NCBI GenBank assembly: GCA_021832305.1
Contig: JAKBLB010000008.1
Span: forward strand, 2,538-66,537
Origin: Pseudomonadota bacterium
Lineage (GTDB): Bacteria > Pseudomonadota > Gammaproteobacteria > Burkholderiales > Ferrovaceae
Length of the DNA: 64,000 nucleotides
Direction: 5' to 3'
Position numbers and translations under genes: made by a program. Below, in pieces: positions 29,687-41,689 of this stretch; the first letter of the stretch is position 1, and the number at the start of each line of letters is the position of its first letter. A model generated the notes under the pieces. The model did no database searches. It was not told the origin of the DNA and was given only the letters and a program-made list of their open reading frames with translations.

Positions 29687-31507
29687 ATGAATCGTTTTCC
29701 GCTCTGGAAGAATCTGCTGATCTTGTGTGTGATCGCCTTGGGCGCACTCTATACGCTGCCCAACTTTTTTGGTCAGTCTCCCGCTGTCCAGATCTCCGCG
29801 TTGGGAACCACTCCCCCCGTGGGCTCAGGAGTGCAACTTCAGGTGGAACAGGCCCTGAAGGCGGCTCAGTTGGTCGAGACCCGTGCTTCCCTCGATGGGG
29901 CCGGGTTGCGGGTGCGCTTTGCCGATACGGATGCCCAATTGAAAGCGCGCGATGTCATCGACCATGCGCTGAACCCCGAGGGGCAGCCTCAGCGCTATGT
30001 GGTGGCGCTCAACCTGGTCCCCAATTCTCCGTCCTGGCTATCGGATATTGGTGCGTTACCCATGTATCTGGGCCTGGATCTGTCGGGAGGGGTACATTTT
30101 CTGCTCCAGGTGGACCAACAGGCTGCTCTGACCAAACGACTGGAAGGGGATACGGCGGAAATTCGGTCCGAGTTGCGGGATAAACAGATTTACTACGACG
30201 GGTTGAACCGGGATGGAGAGCGCCTGCTGGTCCATTTTCATGATGGGGCGACCTTATCTTCCGCGCAGCAGGTGTTGGAAAGCACGCACCAAGACATGAA
30301 CCTGAAGGCCGAAGGGAACGATCTGGTGCTGTCTTTGAAGCCGGAAACCCGTACGGCCATCCAGGATCAGGCGGTCAAACAGAATATTCTCGCTTTACGC
30401 AATCGGGTCAATGAGTTGGGCGCCAAGGAGCCGATCATTCAGCAGCAGGGCGCAGATCGCATCATCGTACAACTTCCCGGCGTGCAGGATACGGCCAAGG
30501 CCAAGGACATCATCGGCCGAACCGCCTCCCTGGAAATTCACCTGGTGGATGAAGACCATCCCAACCCGATTTCGGTGACCCAAGTGCCGCCAGCCGGCGA
30601 TCTGCTGGTGCTCGACCGGCAAGGGATTCCGGTGTTCGTGCGCAAAACCGTGGTGTTGAGCGGGGATGTCATTACCGATGCCGGGGCCGGTTTTGATTCC
30701 CAAAGCAATCGCCCCACCGTGAACATCAGCATGGATGCCAAGGGCGCACGCATCATCCGTCAGGTCTCGCGGGACAATCTCAAGAAACGCATGGCCATCC
30801 TGCTCCTGGAAAAGAGCAAGACCGAAGCCATAAGCGTGGCCACCATACAGGATGAACTGGGGGCACGTTTTCAGATCACCGGCCTGCAGAGTTCTGAAGA
30901 GGCCAATGATCTGGCGCTGTTGCTGCGCGCAGGGGCCTTGGCTGCCCCTATGGAATTTCTGGAAGAGCGGACCGTGGGACCCAGTTTGGGCGCAGAAAAC
31001 ATTGCTCGGGGTTTCCATTCCACCTGGATCGGATTTGCCGCCATCGCGGTATTCATGGTGGTTTATTATGCCCTGTTCGGGGCCATATCGGTGGTGGCCC
31101 TGGCGGTCAATGTGCTTTTGCTGGTGGGGTTGTTGTCTTTGCTGCAAGCCACGCTCACCTTGCCGGGCATGGCGGCGATAGCGTTGACTGTGGGGATGGC
31201 CATCGATGCCAACGTTCTGATCAACGAGCGCGTCCGGGAAGAATTACGCAATGGCAATTCGCCGGGGGCCGCCATTCATGCGGGTTATGACCGAGCCTTT
31301 GGGACCATCCTGGATTCGAATGTAACCACGGGGATTGCCGGTCTGGCGCTGTTTGCCTTCGGGTCCGGGCCGGTCAAGGGGTTTGCCGTGGTGTTGGTGC
31401 TTGGGATACTGACTTCCATGTTCAGTTCCGTATTGGTTTCGCGCGCTTTGATCAACCTGATCTACGGACGCCGCCGCAAGATCGATCACCTTTCCATCGG
31501 CATGTGA
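29687..31507 (+). CDS. secD: Protein translocase subunit SecD
   Basis: LGLDLSGGVHFLLQVD; TVGMAIDANVLINERVREELRNG. Confidence 0.97.
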   Translation: MNRFPLWKNLLILCVIALGALYTLPNFFGQSPAVQISALGTTPPVGSGVQLQVEQALKAAQLVETRASLDGAGLRVRFADTDAQLKARDVIDHALNPEGQPQRYVVALNLVPNSPSWLSDIGALPMYLGLDLSGGVHFLLQVDQQAALTKRLEGDTAEIRSELRDKQIYYDGLNRDGERLLVHFHDGATLSSAQQVLESTHQDMNLKAEGNDLVLSLKPETRTAIQDQAVKQNILALRNRVNELGAKEPIIQQQGADRIIVQLPGVQDTAKAKDIIGRTASLEIHLVDEDHPNPISVTQVPPAGDLLVLDRQGIPVFVRKTVVLSGDVITDAGAGFDSQSNRPTVNISMDAKGARIIRQVSRDNLKKRMAILLLEKSKTEAISVATIQDELGARFQITGLQSSEEANDLALLLRAGALAAPMEFLEERTVGPSLGAENIARGFHSTWIGFAAIAVFMVVYYALFGAISVVALAVNVLLLVGLLSLLQATLTLPGMAAIALTVGMAIDANVLINERVREELRNGNSPGAAIHAGYDRAFGTILDSNVTTGIAGLALFAFGSGPVKGFAVVLVLGILTSMFSSVLVSRALINLIYGRRRKIDHLSIGM

Positions 31508-31519
31508 CCTGAGGACGCT

Positions 31520-32455
31520 ATGGAATTTTTTCGGATGAAACGTGACATTCCCTTCATGAGTTGGGGAAAATACACCACCTCGGTGTCGCTCATCACTTTT
31601 TTGTTGGCGGTATTTTTTCTGTACAGCAAGGGTCTGAATTTTTCAGTGGATTTCACCGGTGGTACCGTCATGGAAGTCCATACGGCGGGTCAGGCCGATT
31701 TGACGGGGATGCGTCGGAGCCTGAAGCAGTTGGGACTGCACGATGCGAATGTGCAGAACTTTGGAAGTTCCCATGACGTGTTGATTCGATTGCCCCTGCG
31801 TCATGGAGTCAGCAGCGGCGCCCTTTCGGAAAAGGTGCGTCAGGCGTTGTGGCAGCAGGATGCCTCCCTGCAGGTGCGCCGTGTGGAATTTGTCGGCCCT
31901 CAGGTCGGAGACGAGTTGGTCAAGGATGGCTCTGCCGCTCTTTTGTTCGTTTCCCTGGGCATCGTCATCTACCTTTCGCTGCGTTTCAAGTGGAGACCGG
32001 CGGTGGCCACCATCGTGGCCAACCTGCACGACGTGGTGATCATTCTGGGGTTTTTTGCTTTCTTTCAGTGGGAGTTTTCCCTTTCCGTCCTGGCTGCGGT
32101 ATTGGCCATCCTGGGGTATTCGGTGAATGAATCCGTGGTGGTGTTCGACCGGGTGCGAGAGAACTTCCGCAAGATGCGCGGGGCCTCGGTTTCTCAGGTC
32201 ATCGACAACGCCATCACGCGGACCATGAGCCGGACCATCATTACCCATGGATGCACCCAGTTGATGGTGACCTCCATGCTCTTTTTTGGTGGAGAAGCCC
32301 TGCATTATTTTGCCTTGGCATTGACCATTGGAATTCTTTTCGGGATCTACTCTTCCGTATTGGTGGCCAGTCCCATTGCCATGGCGCTGGGCATGACCCG
32401 TGCCGATTTTCTGGTGAGCGACAGGAAGATCAGCACACTTCCGGATACCCCATAA
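31520..32455 (+). CDS. secF: Protein translocase subunit SecF
   Basis: VDFTGGTVMEV; GYSVNESVVVFDRVRENFRK. Confidence 0.97.
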   Translation: MEFFRMKRDIPFMSWGKYTTSVSLITFLLAVFFLYSKGLNFSVDFTGGTVMEVHTAGQADLTGMRRSLKQLGLHDANVQNFGSSHDVLIRLPLRHGVSSGALSEKVRQALWQQDASLQVRRVEFVGPQVGDELVKDGSAALLFVSLGIVIYLSLRFKWRPAVATIVANLHDVVIILGFFAFFQWEFSLSVLAAVLAILGYSVNESVVVFDRVRENFRKMRGASVSQVIDNAITRTMSRTIITHGCTQLMVTSMLFFGGEALHYFALALTIGILFGIYSSVLVASPIAMALGMTRADFLVSDRKISTLPDTP

Positions 32456-32459
32456 TTTC

Positions 32460-33107
32460 GTGGACATCCTCCATTTATTGGCGCATCTGGATGATCATCT
32501 GGTGGCCCTGAGCCAGCAGTACGGGTATGCTTCCGATGTGATTTTGTTTCTGATCATCTTCAGTGAGACGGGGTTGGTGATTGCCCCACTGCTGCCGGGA
32601 GATTCCCTGCTGTTCGTGGCAGGAGCCGTCGCTGCCGGGAATGCCTTGACCCCCGGCCCTTTCAACCTTCCCTTGCTGTGGGTGGTCTTGTCTGCGGGCG
32701 CTTTTCTGGGCAATCAACTGAATTTTCAGATTGGACGCTGGATCGGTCCCAAGGTCTTTCACTGGGAACGTTCAGTGCTCTTCAACCCCAGGCATCTGGC
32801 TGAAGCCCATGCTTTTTACGAGCACCATGGCGGAAAAACCATCGTCCTGGCCCGCTTCGTTCCCATCGTGCGTACCTATGCGCCCTTCGTGGCTGGGGTG
32901 GGGGACATGGCCCATGGACGTTTTGCTTTTTTTAACGCTATCGGAGCCATTACCTGGGTGGGTGCCTTGCTGCTGGCTGGACATTGGTTCGGGAATGTTC
33001 CTTTTGTCAAAGGACATCTCACGGAAATGATCCTGGGAATCGTGGTGTTGACCCTGATTCCCGTCGGGGTGGCGACCCTGCGCCATACCTTGCGCCGTTC
33101 CCCTTAA
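32460..33107 (+). CDS. DedA-family membrane protein
   Basis: FSETGLVIAPLLPGDSLLFVAG; LARFVPIVRTYAPFVAG; GTG start. Confidence 0.92.
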   Translation: MDILHLLAHLDDHLVALSQQYGYASDVILFLIIFSETGLVIAPLLPGDSLLFVAGAVAAGNALTPGPFNLPLLWVVLSAGAFLGNQLNFQIGRWIGPKVFHWERSVLFNPRHLAEAHAFYEHHGGKTIVLARFVPIVRTYAPFVAGVGDMAHGRFAFFNAIGAITWVGALLLAGHWFGNVPFVKGHLTEMILGIVVLTLIPVGVATLRHTLRRSP

Positions 33108-33712
33108 GGGTTGGGCAGCGTTTCCTTGAAGGACTTGCGTTGCTCCAGTTTGAGCGCCAGGGCGTTCAGGTTGGGGTATTGCTGACGCCAGGGCCATTCG
33201 GAAAAACGGAAATCCAGCCAGAATAAAAGGCTTCCGGTGGCTAAATCGGACAGATTGAGCGATTCAGCGGTACACCAGGCGCGGGTGCCCAATTCTTTGG
33301 ACATCTGGGCAAGCCCCCGTTCCATCTTGCCGCGTTGTCTTTCCATCCAGGTGGGACTTTGTTCCGTTTCCGGGCGGCGTTTTTCCAGTACGATCGCAAC
33401 TCCGGCATCCAATACGCCATCGGCCATGGCTTCCCAGCGTTTGACCACCGCACGCTCGCGCGGGGTTTCCGGAATCAGGTGCCCTACCGGGCTGATGGCG
33501 TCGAGATATTCCGTGATCACCTGGGAATCGAACAGGGTCAGACCGTCATCCAGCACCAGGGCGGGGATTTTCCCCAGGGGATTGTGTTTTTCGATCAAGG
33601 GGATATCCCCCACCATGGCATCGGTCACCAGTTCGAAATCAATGTGTTTTTCAATCAGGACGATGCGCACCTTGCGGACGAAGGGGCTGGTGATGGAACC
33701 CAGAAGTTTCAT
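33104..33712 (-). CDS. Glutathione S-transferase family protein
   Basis: MKLLGSITSPFVRKVRIVLIEKHIDFELV; NPLGKIPALVLDDG. Confidence 0.92.
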   Translation of the reverse strand: MKLLGSITSPFVRKVRIVLIEKHIDFELVTDAMVGDIPLIEKHNPLGKIPALVLDDGLTLFDSQVITEYLDAISPVGHLIPETPRERAVVKRWEAMADGVLDAGVAIVLEKRRPETEQSPTWMERQRGKMERGLAQMSKELGTRAWCTAESLNLSDLATGSLLFWLDFRFSEWPWRQQYPNLNALALKLEQRKSFKETLPNP

Positions 33713-33908
33713 GACGAATGATCCTGTGTATGGAAGAGTTGAGGAATTATACACGGGTGTCTTTTATTCAAGCTGATTCCTTACTGACGACGGTGTGCCG
33801 CAGGGGGCTCATAATGACGAAAAGAGTGGTTGGTTATCGTACCAAGGGTCGGCCCGTTTAGAGTTATGATAGACGCTTCTGCAAGGTTTTTAAGCATGGG
33901 GCGGTCCA

Positions 33909-35294
33909 ATGAGTAACGTATCATCCTTCAGATTTCTGGATTTGTTTTCCGGGATTGGGGGGTTCCATCATGCTCTGCAGTCTTTGGGCGGGGAGTGTGT
34001 GCTGGCGTGTGAAATCGATGGCGATGCGCGCAAGATTTATCGGGAGACCTTTGATCCCGGCGAAGAAAAATTCCCGTTTGTGGACAATATTCGTCACTTG
34101 ACCCGCTCTGTCATTGACGACGAAAAAACTCTTTTTCCTCCCGAGGATATAGGTCGTCTGGTGCCTGATCATGAAGTCCTTTGCGGCGGTTTTCCCTGCC
34201 AACCTTTTTCCAAATCAGGGGAACAACAGGGAATAAAAGATAAAACTCGTGGCACCTTGTTTTTCGATATTCTTCAGATTATTGAAGCCAAACGCCCGCC
34301 CTACCTCTTCTTGGAAAATGTCAGGAATTTGGCGGGACCCCGTCATACCGATACTTGGCAGACCATCGTTTCTTCTCTGCGGGACCTGGGCTATGCCGTT
34401 GCTTCGGACCCCCTTATTTTCAGTCCTCACCTGTTACCTCCAGAATTGGGAGGAGCTCCGCAGGTTAGAGAGCGAGTCTTTATTTTGGGTGTCCGAAAAG
34501 ATAAGGAAGAAGGACAAATTGATAACCTGGTTCGGTTTAATCTAAGGATGCAGAGGAAGAAGTTGTGGGAGCCAGATCTTTGGCGGATCTCTGAGTACCT
34601 TGAGGATGATGAATGCATTGATAAGATTGAAGATTTTGAAATAAGCCGGAATGAGGAAATGTATTTGGCCGCATGGAACCATTTTGTAGAAACCATTGAA
34701 CAGGATCTGCTGCCCGGTTTCCCGATTTGGGCGTTTGCGTTCCAGGCTACGCCACAATTGGCGCCGGACATGGCCTCTTGGGAAGTGGATTTCCGGATCA
34801 AGAATTCGCGGTTTTATGTCGAAAACAAGGATTTCATCGATGCGTGGAAACAGATGAAATGGGGAACAGCGCAATTGACCGTGCCGGAGTTTCCGGTTTC
34901 ACGACAAAAATTTGAATGGCAGGCGAGGAAAAAGCATCCAGGCCGAAAAGGTCGCACGCTGAGGGATCTCGTGATCCAGTTTCGTCCCAGCGGTATTCGG
35001 GTCAAACCCCCTACCTACCTGCCGGCGTTGGTGGCGATTACCCAGACCTCGGTCGTGGGGCCAATGTTGAGAAGACACGCAAAAACCTACCGGAAATTAA
35101 CGCTGGTAGAAGCAGGTCGGTTGCAAGGTTTACCGGATCACCTCTACCAAAAAAAATCTGTTTCTCCACAAGCTGCTTATAAGCAATTGGGAAATGCGGT
35201 AAATGTTGGGACGATCCAGAGGGTGGCAGGGGTTTTACTGGGGATTTATCCGGCAATGATATCTGATGAAAATCAATCGGCTTTGATTTTTTGA
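33909..35294 (+). CDS. DNA (cytosine-5-)-methyltransferase, type II R-M
   Basis: Motif I FLDLFSGIGGFHHAL, IV GGFPCQPFSKSG, VI LFLENVRN, VIII QVRERVFILG, IX LVEAGRLQGLPD, X QLGNAV. Confidence 0.95.
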   Translation: MSNVSSFRFLDLFSGIGGFHHALQSLGGECVLACEIDGDARKIYRETFDPGEEKFPFVDNIRHLTRSVIDDEKTLFPPEDIGRLVPDHEVLCGGFPCQPFSKSGEQQGIKDKTRGTLFFDILQIIEAKRPPYLFLENVRNLAGPRHTDTWQTIVSSLRDLGYAVASDPLIFSPHLLPPELGGAPQVRERVFILGVRKDKEEGQIDNLVRFNLRMQRKKLWEPDLWRISEYLEDDECIDKIEDFEISRNEEMYLAAWNHFVETIEQDLLPGFPIWAFAFQATPQLAPDMASWEVDFRIKNSRFYVENKDFIDAWKQMKWGTAQLTVPEFPVSRQKFEWQARKKHPGRKGRTLRDLVIQFRPSGIRVKPPTYLPALVAITQTSVVGPMLRRHAKTYRKLTLVEAGRLQGLPDHLYQKKSVSPQAAYKQLGNAVNVGTIQRVAGVLLGIYPAMISDENQSALIF

Positions 35295-35983
35295 TGGGTG
35301 GAAAGCGAGGCGATTGGAAAATCGATTTTTGTATAGGTGAGTTCTTCAATCTGTTGGTTGGAGATGGCATATTTCCCACGCCTGAGATTGCCATCAGCGT
35401 TTCGCCATCCCTTTTGTTTTTTGTTAAGTCCGCGGATGGTTTCGGGATCAAGCACGATAAAACGAGCCTCGGTAAGTCGTGCCGAGACTTTTCTTCGACG
35501 ACTCGGGGCGCGTCTTTGTATCCTTTCCTGTTCATACGCACTGGTCCCTCCCTTCAATGTGTCATGCCAAGCCTTGAACTCACCGGTCGTGTCGTATTGG
35601 CAATCAGCGCAGATCATCAGGATTCCATGATGTCCATGGTTTTCCAGCGAGAGGTCCATGGCTTCACAGTCATTGAGAATGGCTCCATGAGTAGTATTTG
35701 GATGGGTTTTTATGTCCCAGTTGATTGTCCGTTTAAGATCAAAGGATACGTTCCCGTAAACATCCCCTTCCAGACAAAACTGTGAGTTTTCAGGGCGTTT
35801 TGAAAATTCTCCTCGAATCAAAAATTCCGCATAAAAACCAATCCACTCCATCTGTTTCCAATGGGTGCTACCAGTCTGTTTCATTCTTGTGATGCACTGT
35901 TTGCCTTCCCATTCAAACGGGATGCGGGTTAAGACTCCGGACAGTGTCTCGATATCTTTTTGTATCTCACCCGCAGTCGACAT
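35273..35983 (-). CDS. Putative type II restriction endonuclease partner of the 5mC methyltransferase
   Basis: Convergent with the MTase and overlapping it by 22 bp; PD-(D/E)xK-like 'GNVSFDLKRTINWDIKTH'. Assignment rests mainly on context. Confidence 0.6.
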   Translation of the reverse strand: MSTAGEIQKDIETLSGVLTRIPFEWEGKQCITRMKQTGSTHWKQMEWIGFYAEFLIRGEFSKRPENSQFCLEGDVYGNVSFDLKRTINWDIKTHPNTTHGAILNDCEAMDLSLENHGHHGILMICADCQYDTTGEFKAWHDTLKGGTSAYEQERIQRRAPSRRRKVSARLTEARFIVLDPETIRGLNKKQKGWRNADGNLRRGKYAISNQQIEELTYTKIDFPIASLSTHQKIKAD

Positions 35984-36040
35984 AATAAAACCTCCGCCGT
36001 TCGGTCAGAACAGTTTATTAATGGATGGCATAGAAATGAA

Positions 36041-37495
<1,455 letters not shown>

Positions 37496-37499
37496 TCAA

Positions 37500-38573
37500 T
37501 CATACGCCGTTGGAAGGACTCAGAATGATTCCACCGCCGAGACAGGCCTCTCCCTGGTAGAGTACGGCCGATTGTCCGGGGGTGACCGCCCACTGGGGAT
37601 CATCGAAATGGAGGTCGGCAACGCCATATCCGTTTGAATACGTCAGGTGACAGGGCGCATCTTTTTGGCGATAGCGGTTTTTTGCGCTGTAGGTACCAGG
37701 AGAAGGCGGCGTGCCGGAAATCCAGGAAAGTTGTCCGGCACTCAGGTCGAGGCGATGGAGCAGAGGGTGATCATGCCCCTGAACCACGATCAGGCGGTTG
37801 TTTTCCATGTCTTTGGCGGCCACGAACCACGGTTCTCCAGGACCGCCGATCCCGAGGCCCTGGCGTTGTCCCAAGGTATAGAACGCCAACCCCTGATGAC
37901 GCCCCACGATTTTTCCGGTGGGCGTTTCCATGGGGCCTGGTTGGCGGGGCAGGTAACGTCCCAGAAACTCCCGAAAGGGGCGTTCTCCGATGAAGCAGAT
38001 GCCCGTGCTGTCCTTTTTGGTGGCGGTGCCCAAGCCGGCTTTTTGGGCCAGGGCGCGGACTTCGTGTTTGGGCAGATGGCCTACCGGGAAAAGGGTGGAC
38101 GCCAGTTGAGACTGGTTGAGACGGTACAGGAAATAACTCTGGTCCTTGCCGGGATCGAGTCCGCGCAGGAGTTGGATCTTTCCGTCGTTTTCCTGGACGC
38201 GGGCATAATGGCCGGTGGCAATCTTGTCTGCCCCGAGGTTCAAGGCATGGTCCAGAAATGCCTTGAACTTGATTTCCGAGTTGCACAAGATGTCCGGATT
38301 GGGCGTGCGTCCTGCCTGATACTCCTCGAGAAAATAAGAAAAAACCCGTTCCCGATATTCTGTGGAAAAGTTGACCACTTCGATGTCGATCTTTAATACA
38401 TCGGCCACTGCCACGGCATCCACCAAATCGGCGCGGGCAGTACACTCGGGATCGTCTTCCCAGTTTTTCATGAACAGTCCGATCACCTCATAGCCTTGCT
38501 CCTTCAGGAGCAGAGCGCTGACGGACGAGTCCACTCCGCCAGAAAGACCAACGATGACACGGGGCTTGGACAT
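37500..38573 (-). CDS. mnmA: tRNA 2-thiouridylase
   Basis: [40 protein letters not shown]. Confidence 0.97.
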   Translation of the reverse strand: MSKPRVIVGLSGGVDSSVSALLLKEQGYEVIGLFMKNWEDDPECTARADLVDAVAVADVLKIDIEVVNFSTEYRERVFSYFLEEYQAGRTPNPDILCNSEIKFKAFLDHALNLGADKIATGHYARVQENDGKIQLLRGLDPGKDQSYFLYRLNQSQLASTLFPVGHLPKHEVRALAQKAGLGTATKKDSTGICFIGERPFREFLGRYLPRQPGPMETPTGKIVGRHQGLAFYTLGQRQGLGIGGPGEPWFVAAKDMENNRLIVVQGHDHPLLHRLDLSAGQLSWISGTPPSPGTYSAKNRYRQKDAPCHLTYSNGYGVADLHFDDPQWAVTPGQSAVLYQGEACLGGGIILSPSNGV

Positions 38574-38597
38574 GGTTTGGAAGCTCGAAGAAAATGA

Positions 38598-38624
38598 AAA
38601 AGGCAGAGGTCGTCTCTGCCTTTT
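38598..38624. terminator. Bidirectional Rho-independent terminator
   Basis: AAAAGGCAGAG-GTCGT-CTCTGCCTTTT, 11-bp perfect stem, between the small secreted protein gene and mnmA. Confidence 0.9.
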
Positions 38625-38643
38625 GGTGCCGGGCGATCAAATC

Positions 38644-38862
38644 TCAGTTGGCAGGGGCGGTTTTCTTGGCATGCTTTTTATGATGGTGCTTCTTCTTGCC
38701 ATGCTTTGCTGCTGGCGCAGATTTTCCCGCCGCAGGTGCGGCAGCAGGTGTAGCAGCGGGTGCCGGAGCGGCCATGGGAGCAGGTGCAGCATCGGCAGCC
38801 ATGACTTCAACGGTCGTCAAGGCCATGAGGCCGGTCAGGGTGGCAAGGATGAATTTTTTCAT
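38644..38862 (-). CDS. Small exported Ala/Pro-rich protein with Lys/His-rich C-terminus
   Basis: Signal peptide MKKFILATLTGLMALTTVEVMAAD, (AP)-rich linker, KHGKKKHHHKKHAKK tail; followed by a terminator. Confidence 0.7.
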   Translation of the reverse strand: MKKFILATLTGLMALTTVEVMAADAAPAPMAAPAPAATPAAAPAAGKSAPAAKHGKKKHHHKKHAKKTAPAN

Positions 38863-39071
38863 GGAATTTCCTCAAAAAGATCGGTGGAGATGGATCGGGA
38901 GGCTGAGTGACAGTTACGTCCCTTGCACAGTCTAACGCAAAAGCAGGGGGAGTCGTTGACCGGCTGGGGTGAAAGCGGGGAGAGTTTTTACGAAGGAGGG
39001 ACAAGGGTCGTATAATCGTGGGGGAATCATTTTAATCACGCCCGGCTTGGGTTTTTTTGTTGAGGTCCCTC

Positions 39072-40313
39072 ATGTATCAGCATATCGTGGTCCCTGTGAC
39101 AGGGGAAAAAATTCTCGTCGATTCCAGGGGTGGACTCGACGTCCCAGACCAGCCCATCGTTCCCTTCATCGAGGGGGATGGTATCGGGGTGGATATCACA
39201 CCCGTCATGAAGGACGTGGTGGATGCAGTGGTGGCGCGGTGTTACTCGGGTCGACGCAAGATTTCCTGGATGGAAGTGTATGCCGGGGAGAAATCGGTGC
39301 GGGTGTATGGTCCGGATGTCTGGCTGCCGGAAGAAACCTTGCAGGTCTTGCGTGACTATGTCGTGTCCATCAAGGGCCCCTTGACCACGCCGGTGGGCGG
39401 CGGAATTCGCTCCATCAATGTGGCCATGCGCCAGCAACTCGACCTGTACGTGTGCCTGCGACCGGTGCGCTGGTTTACTGGCGTGCCCAGTCCGGTGCGT
39501 GAGCCTCATAAGACCGACATGGTGATTTTTCGGGAAAATTCGGAGGATATCTACGCGGGCATCGAATGGTCGGCCGAATCTCCCGAGGCACGTAAACTGA
39601 TCACTTTCTTGCAGCAGGAAATGAATGTGACATCCATCCGTTTCCCTGAGACTTCCGGTATCGGGATCAAGGCCGTTTCCCGCGAAGGGACGGAACGGCT
39701 GGTGCGCAAAGCCGTTCAGTATGCCCTGGACAATCAACGTCGTTCGGTGACCCTGGTACATAAGGGAAATATCATGAAGTACACCGAGGGAGCATTCAAA
39801 AGTTGGGGGTATGACCTGTGCCGTCGCGAGTTTGGCGCGGAATTGCTGGAGGGGGGGCCCTGGATGCGTTTGCCCAATGGGATCGTCATCAAGGATGTGA
39901 TCGCGGATGCTTTCCTTCAGCAAATCCTCTTGCGTCCCGCCGAATATGATGTCATCGCAACTCTCAACCTGAACGGAGATTACATCTCCGATGCCCTGGC
40001 GGCCCAGGTGGGGGGCATCGGGATTGCTCCGGGAGCCAATCTGTCCGATACGGTGGCCCTGTTTGAAGCTACCCACGGGACGGCTCCCAAGTATGCAGGA
40101 AAGGACTATGTGAACCCCGGTTCCCTGATTTTGTCCGCAGAGATGATGTTGCGCCATATGGGTTGGGTGGAAGCGGCAGATGCCCTGATTCATACCATGG
40201 AAAAAACCATCAAGGCCAAAACCGTGACCTACGATTTTGCGCGCTTGATGGAGGGGGCCCAACAGGTTTCCTGTTCAGGGTTTGGTGCGGCGCTGATCGC
40301 CAACCTGGCATAA
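39072..40313 (+). CDS. icd: NADP-dependent isocitrate dehydrogenase
   Basis: [49 protein letters not shown]. Confidence 0.96.
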   Translation: MYQHIVVPVTGEKILVDSRGGLDVPDQPIVPFIEGDGIGVDITPVMKDVVDAVVARCYSGRRKISWMEVYAGEKSVRVYGPDVWLPEETLQVLRDYVVSIKGPLTTPVGGGIRSINVAMRQQLDLYVCLRPVRWFTGVPSPVREPHKTDMVIFRENSEDIYAGIEWSAESPEARKLITFLQQEMNVTSIRFPETSGIGIKAVSREGTERLVRKAVQYALDNQRRSVTLVHKGNIMKYTEGAFKSWGYDLCRREFGAELLEGGPWMRLPNGIVIKDVIADAFLQQILLRPAEYDVIATLNLNGDYISDALAAQVGGIGIAPGANLSDTVALFEATHGTAPKYAGKDYVNPGSLILSAEMMLRHMGWVEAADALIHTMEKTIKAKTVTYDFARLMEGAQQVSCSGFGAALIANLA

Positions 40314-40361
40314 AATGTAAGGGCGTTGACAGAGCGGCAGGGAGGGGGGTAGCATGGTCTC

Positions 40362-40424
40362 ATGCTAGAAACCATCACCATCATCCTTTTCCTTGCTGCG
40401 GTTGCCTTCGTGATGTTCACCTGA
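40362..40424 (+). CDS. Possible 20-aa hydrophobic small protein
   Basis: ATG...TGA encoding MLETITIILFLAAVAFVMFT; TTGACA(N18)TAGCAT upstream. Confidence 0.25.
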   Translation: MLETITIILFLAAVAFVMFT

Positions 40425-40489
40425 GGCAGGGCGGGTTGAAACTGTCCACCCTCAGCCGTCACTAGCCGTCACTCGTCAACGATAGTGTC

Positions 40490-40933
40490 TCAGCGTTGTT
40501 TCATCCAGCGCTGCTTTTCCCGTTCCCAGTCTTTTTCCTTTTCCGCCTCGCGCTTGTCATGTTGCTTTTTACCCTTGGCCAACCCGATTTCGACCTTGAT
40601 CCGTCCCTGGTTGTAATGCAGGTTGACGGGAATCAGCGTATAGCCCGCCCGTTCCACCTTGCCGATGAGTTTGGCGATTTCCTCGGCATGCAGGAGCAGT
40701 TTGCGGGTGCGGGTCGGGTCCGGATGGACATGGGTGGAGGCCGTGGGCAAGGGGCTGATATGCGCCCCCAACAGATACAACTCACCCTCCAGGATCACCA
40801 CGTAGGCTTCCTTGATTTGTGCCCTGCCGGCGCGGATGGCCTTGACCTCCCATCCTTCCAGGACAACGCCCGCCTCATGGCGCTCTTCGATGAAATAGTC
40901 GTGAAAGGCTTTACGGTTGTCGATCAGGCTCAT
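40490..40933 (-). CDS. smpB: SsrA-binding protein
   Basis: [41 protein letters not shown]. Confidence 0.97.
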   Translation of the reverse strand: MSLIDNRKAFHDYFIEERHEAGVVLEGWEVKAIRAGRAQIKEAYVVILEGELYLLGAHISPLPTASTHVHPDPTRTRKLLLHAEEIAKLIGKVERAGYTLIPVNLHYNQGRIKVEIGLAKGKKQHDKREAEKEKDWEREKQRWMKQR

Positions 40934-40981
40934 GATGGGGTATCTTGTGCGGAATCCTGCATTTTACCCTAGGGTGGCTCT

Positions 40982-41416
40982 GTGACGCGTGTAGAAAAGT
41001 CGGTATTGGTGATGTATTCCGCTGAAAGAATGTATGGGCTGGTGGAAGACATCACTCAATACCCTCATTTCCTGCCTTGGTGCGGCGCTGCCGAAGTCCA
41101 TGAACGGGAGGAACATCAAACGGTTGCGACTTTGCACATCAATTTTCATGGCATTCGCCAGAGTTTTACGACGCGTAATCAGGGTACGCCCTACCAATCC
41201 GTGGTCATGGTTCTGGAGAAAGGGCCTTTTCAGCATTTACAGGGGGAGTTTCGTTTCATTCCGCTGGGAACTGAGGCCTGCCGCATCCACTTCGTCCTGG
41301 AATGGCGCTTTGCCAGTTTTTTGCTGGAAAAAATGGTCGGGCCGATTTTTCACACGATTGCCAATACGATGGTCGATGCCTTCGTCAAGCGTGCGGATGA
41401 CCTGTATGGAGGGTGA
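40982..41416 (+). CDS. ratA: RatA/Coq10-family START-domain protein
   Basis: VEKSVLVMYSAERMYGLVEDITQYPHFLPWC; GTG start; divergent from smpB. Confidence 0.92.
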   Translation: MTRVEKSVLVMYSAERMYGLVEDITQYPHFLPWCGAAEVHEREEHQTVATLHINFHGIRQSFTTRNQGTPYQSVVMVLEKGPFQHLQGEFRFIPLGTEACRIHFVLEWRFASFLLEKMVGPIFHTIANTMVDAFVKRADDLYGG

Positions 41417-41419
41417 AGC

Positions 41420-41689
41420 ATGGAAGTCACCGTCATCTATGCGCTGCCTGAACACCAATTCATCCGAAAGGTGAAGGTTTCCGATACGGCGCTCGTCGCG
41501 GATGCCCTGGCAGCGTCGGGCGTGCTGGAGGAGTATCCGGACATCGATTGGGCACGGGAGGCGATCGGGGTGTGGGGTCGGGTCCGCAGTCTGACCACGC
41601 CCTTACGTCCGGGGGATCGTGTGGAAATTTACCGGCCGCGCCAGGTGGACCCCAAGGCTCAACGCCGTTCCCGGCTGAAGTCTTCCTGA
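41420..41689 (+). CDS. rnfH: RnfH family protein
   Basis: Follows ratA; IGVWGRVRSLTTPLRPGDRVEIYRPRQVDPK. Confidence 0.92.
   Translation: MEVTVIYALPEHQFIRKVKVSDTALVADALAASGVLEEYPDIDWAREAIGVWGRVRSLTTPLRPGDRVEIYRPRQVDPKAQRRSRLKSS

Noticed and set aside
33830-33845. TTGGT-TATCGT-ACCAA inverted repeat upstream of the methyltransferase as a control-protein box
   Set aside because: Only 5-bp arms, no C-protein gene present, so evidence is too weak to call a regulatory site.
39036-40262. 408-aa minus-strand ORF opposite icd
   Set aside because: Covers the gene entirely in antisense; His/Gly/Gln-rich translation typical of shadow frames.
40440-40470. AGCCGTCACT direct repeat between icd and smpB
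   Set aside because: Two short copies only, no associated structure or gene; likely chance or minor duplication.
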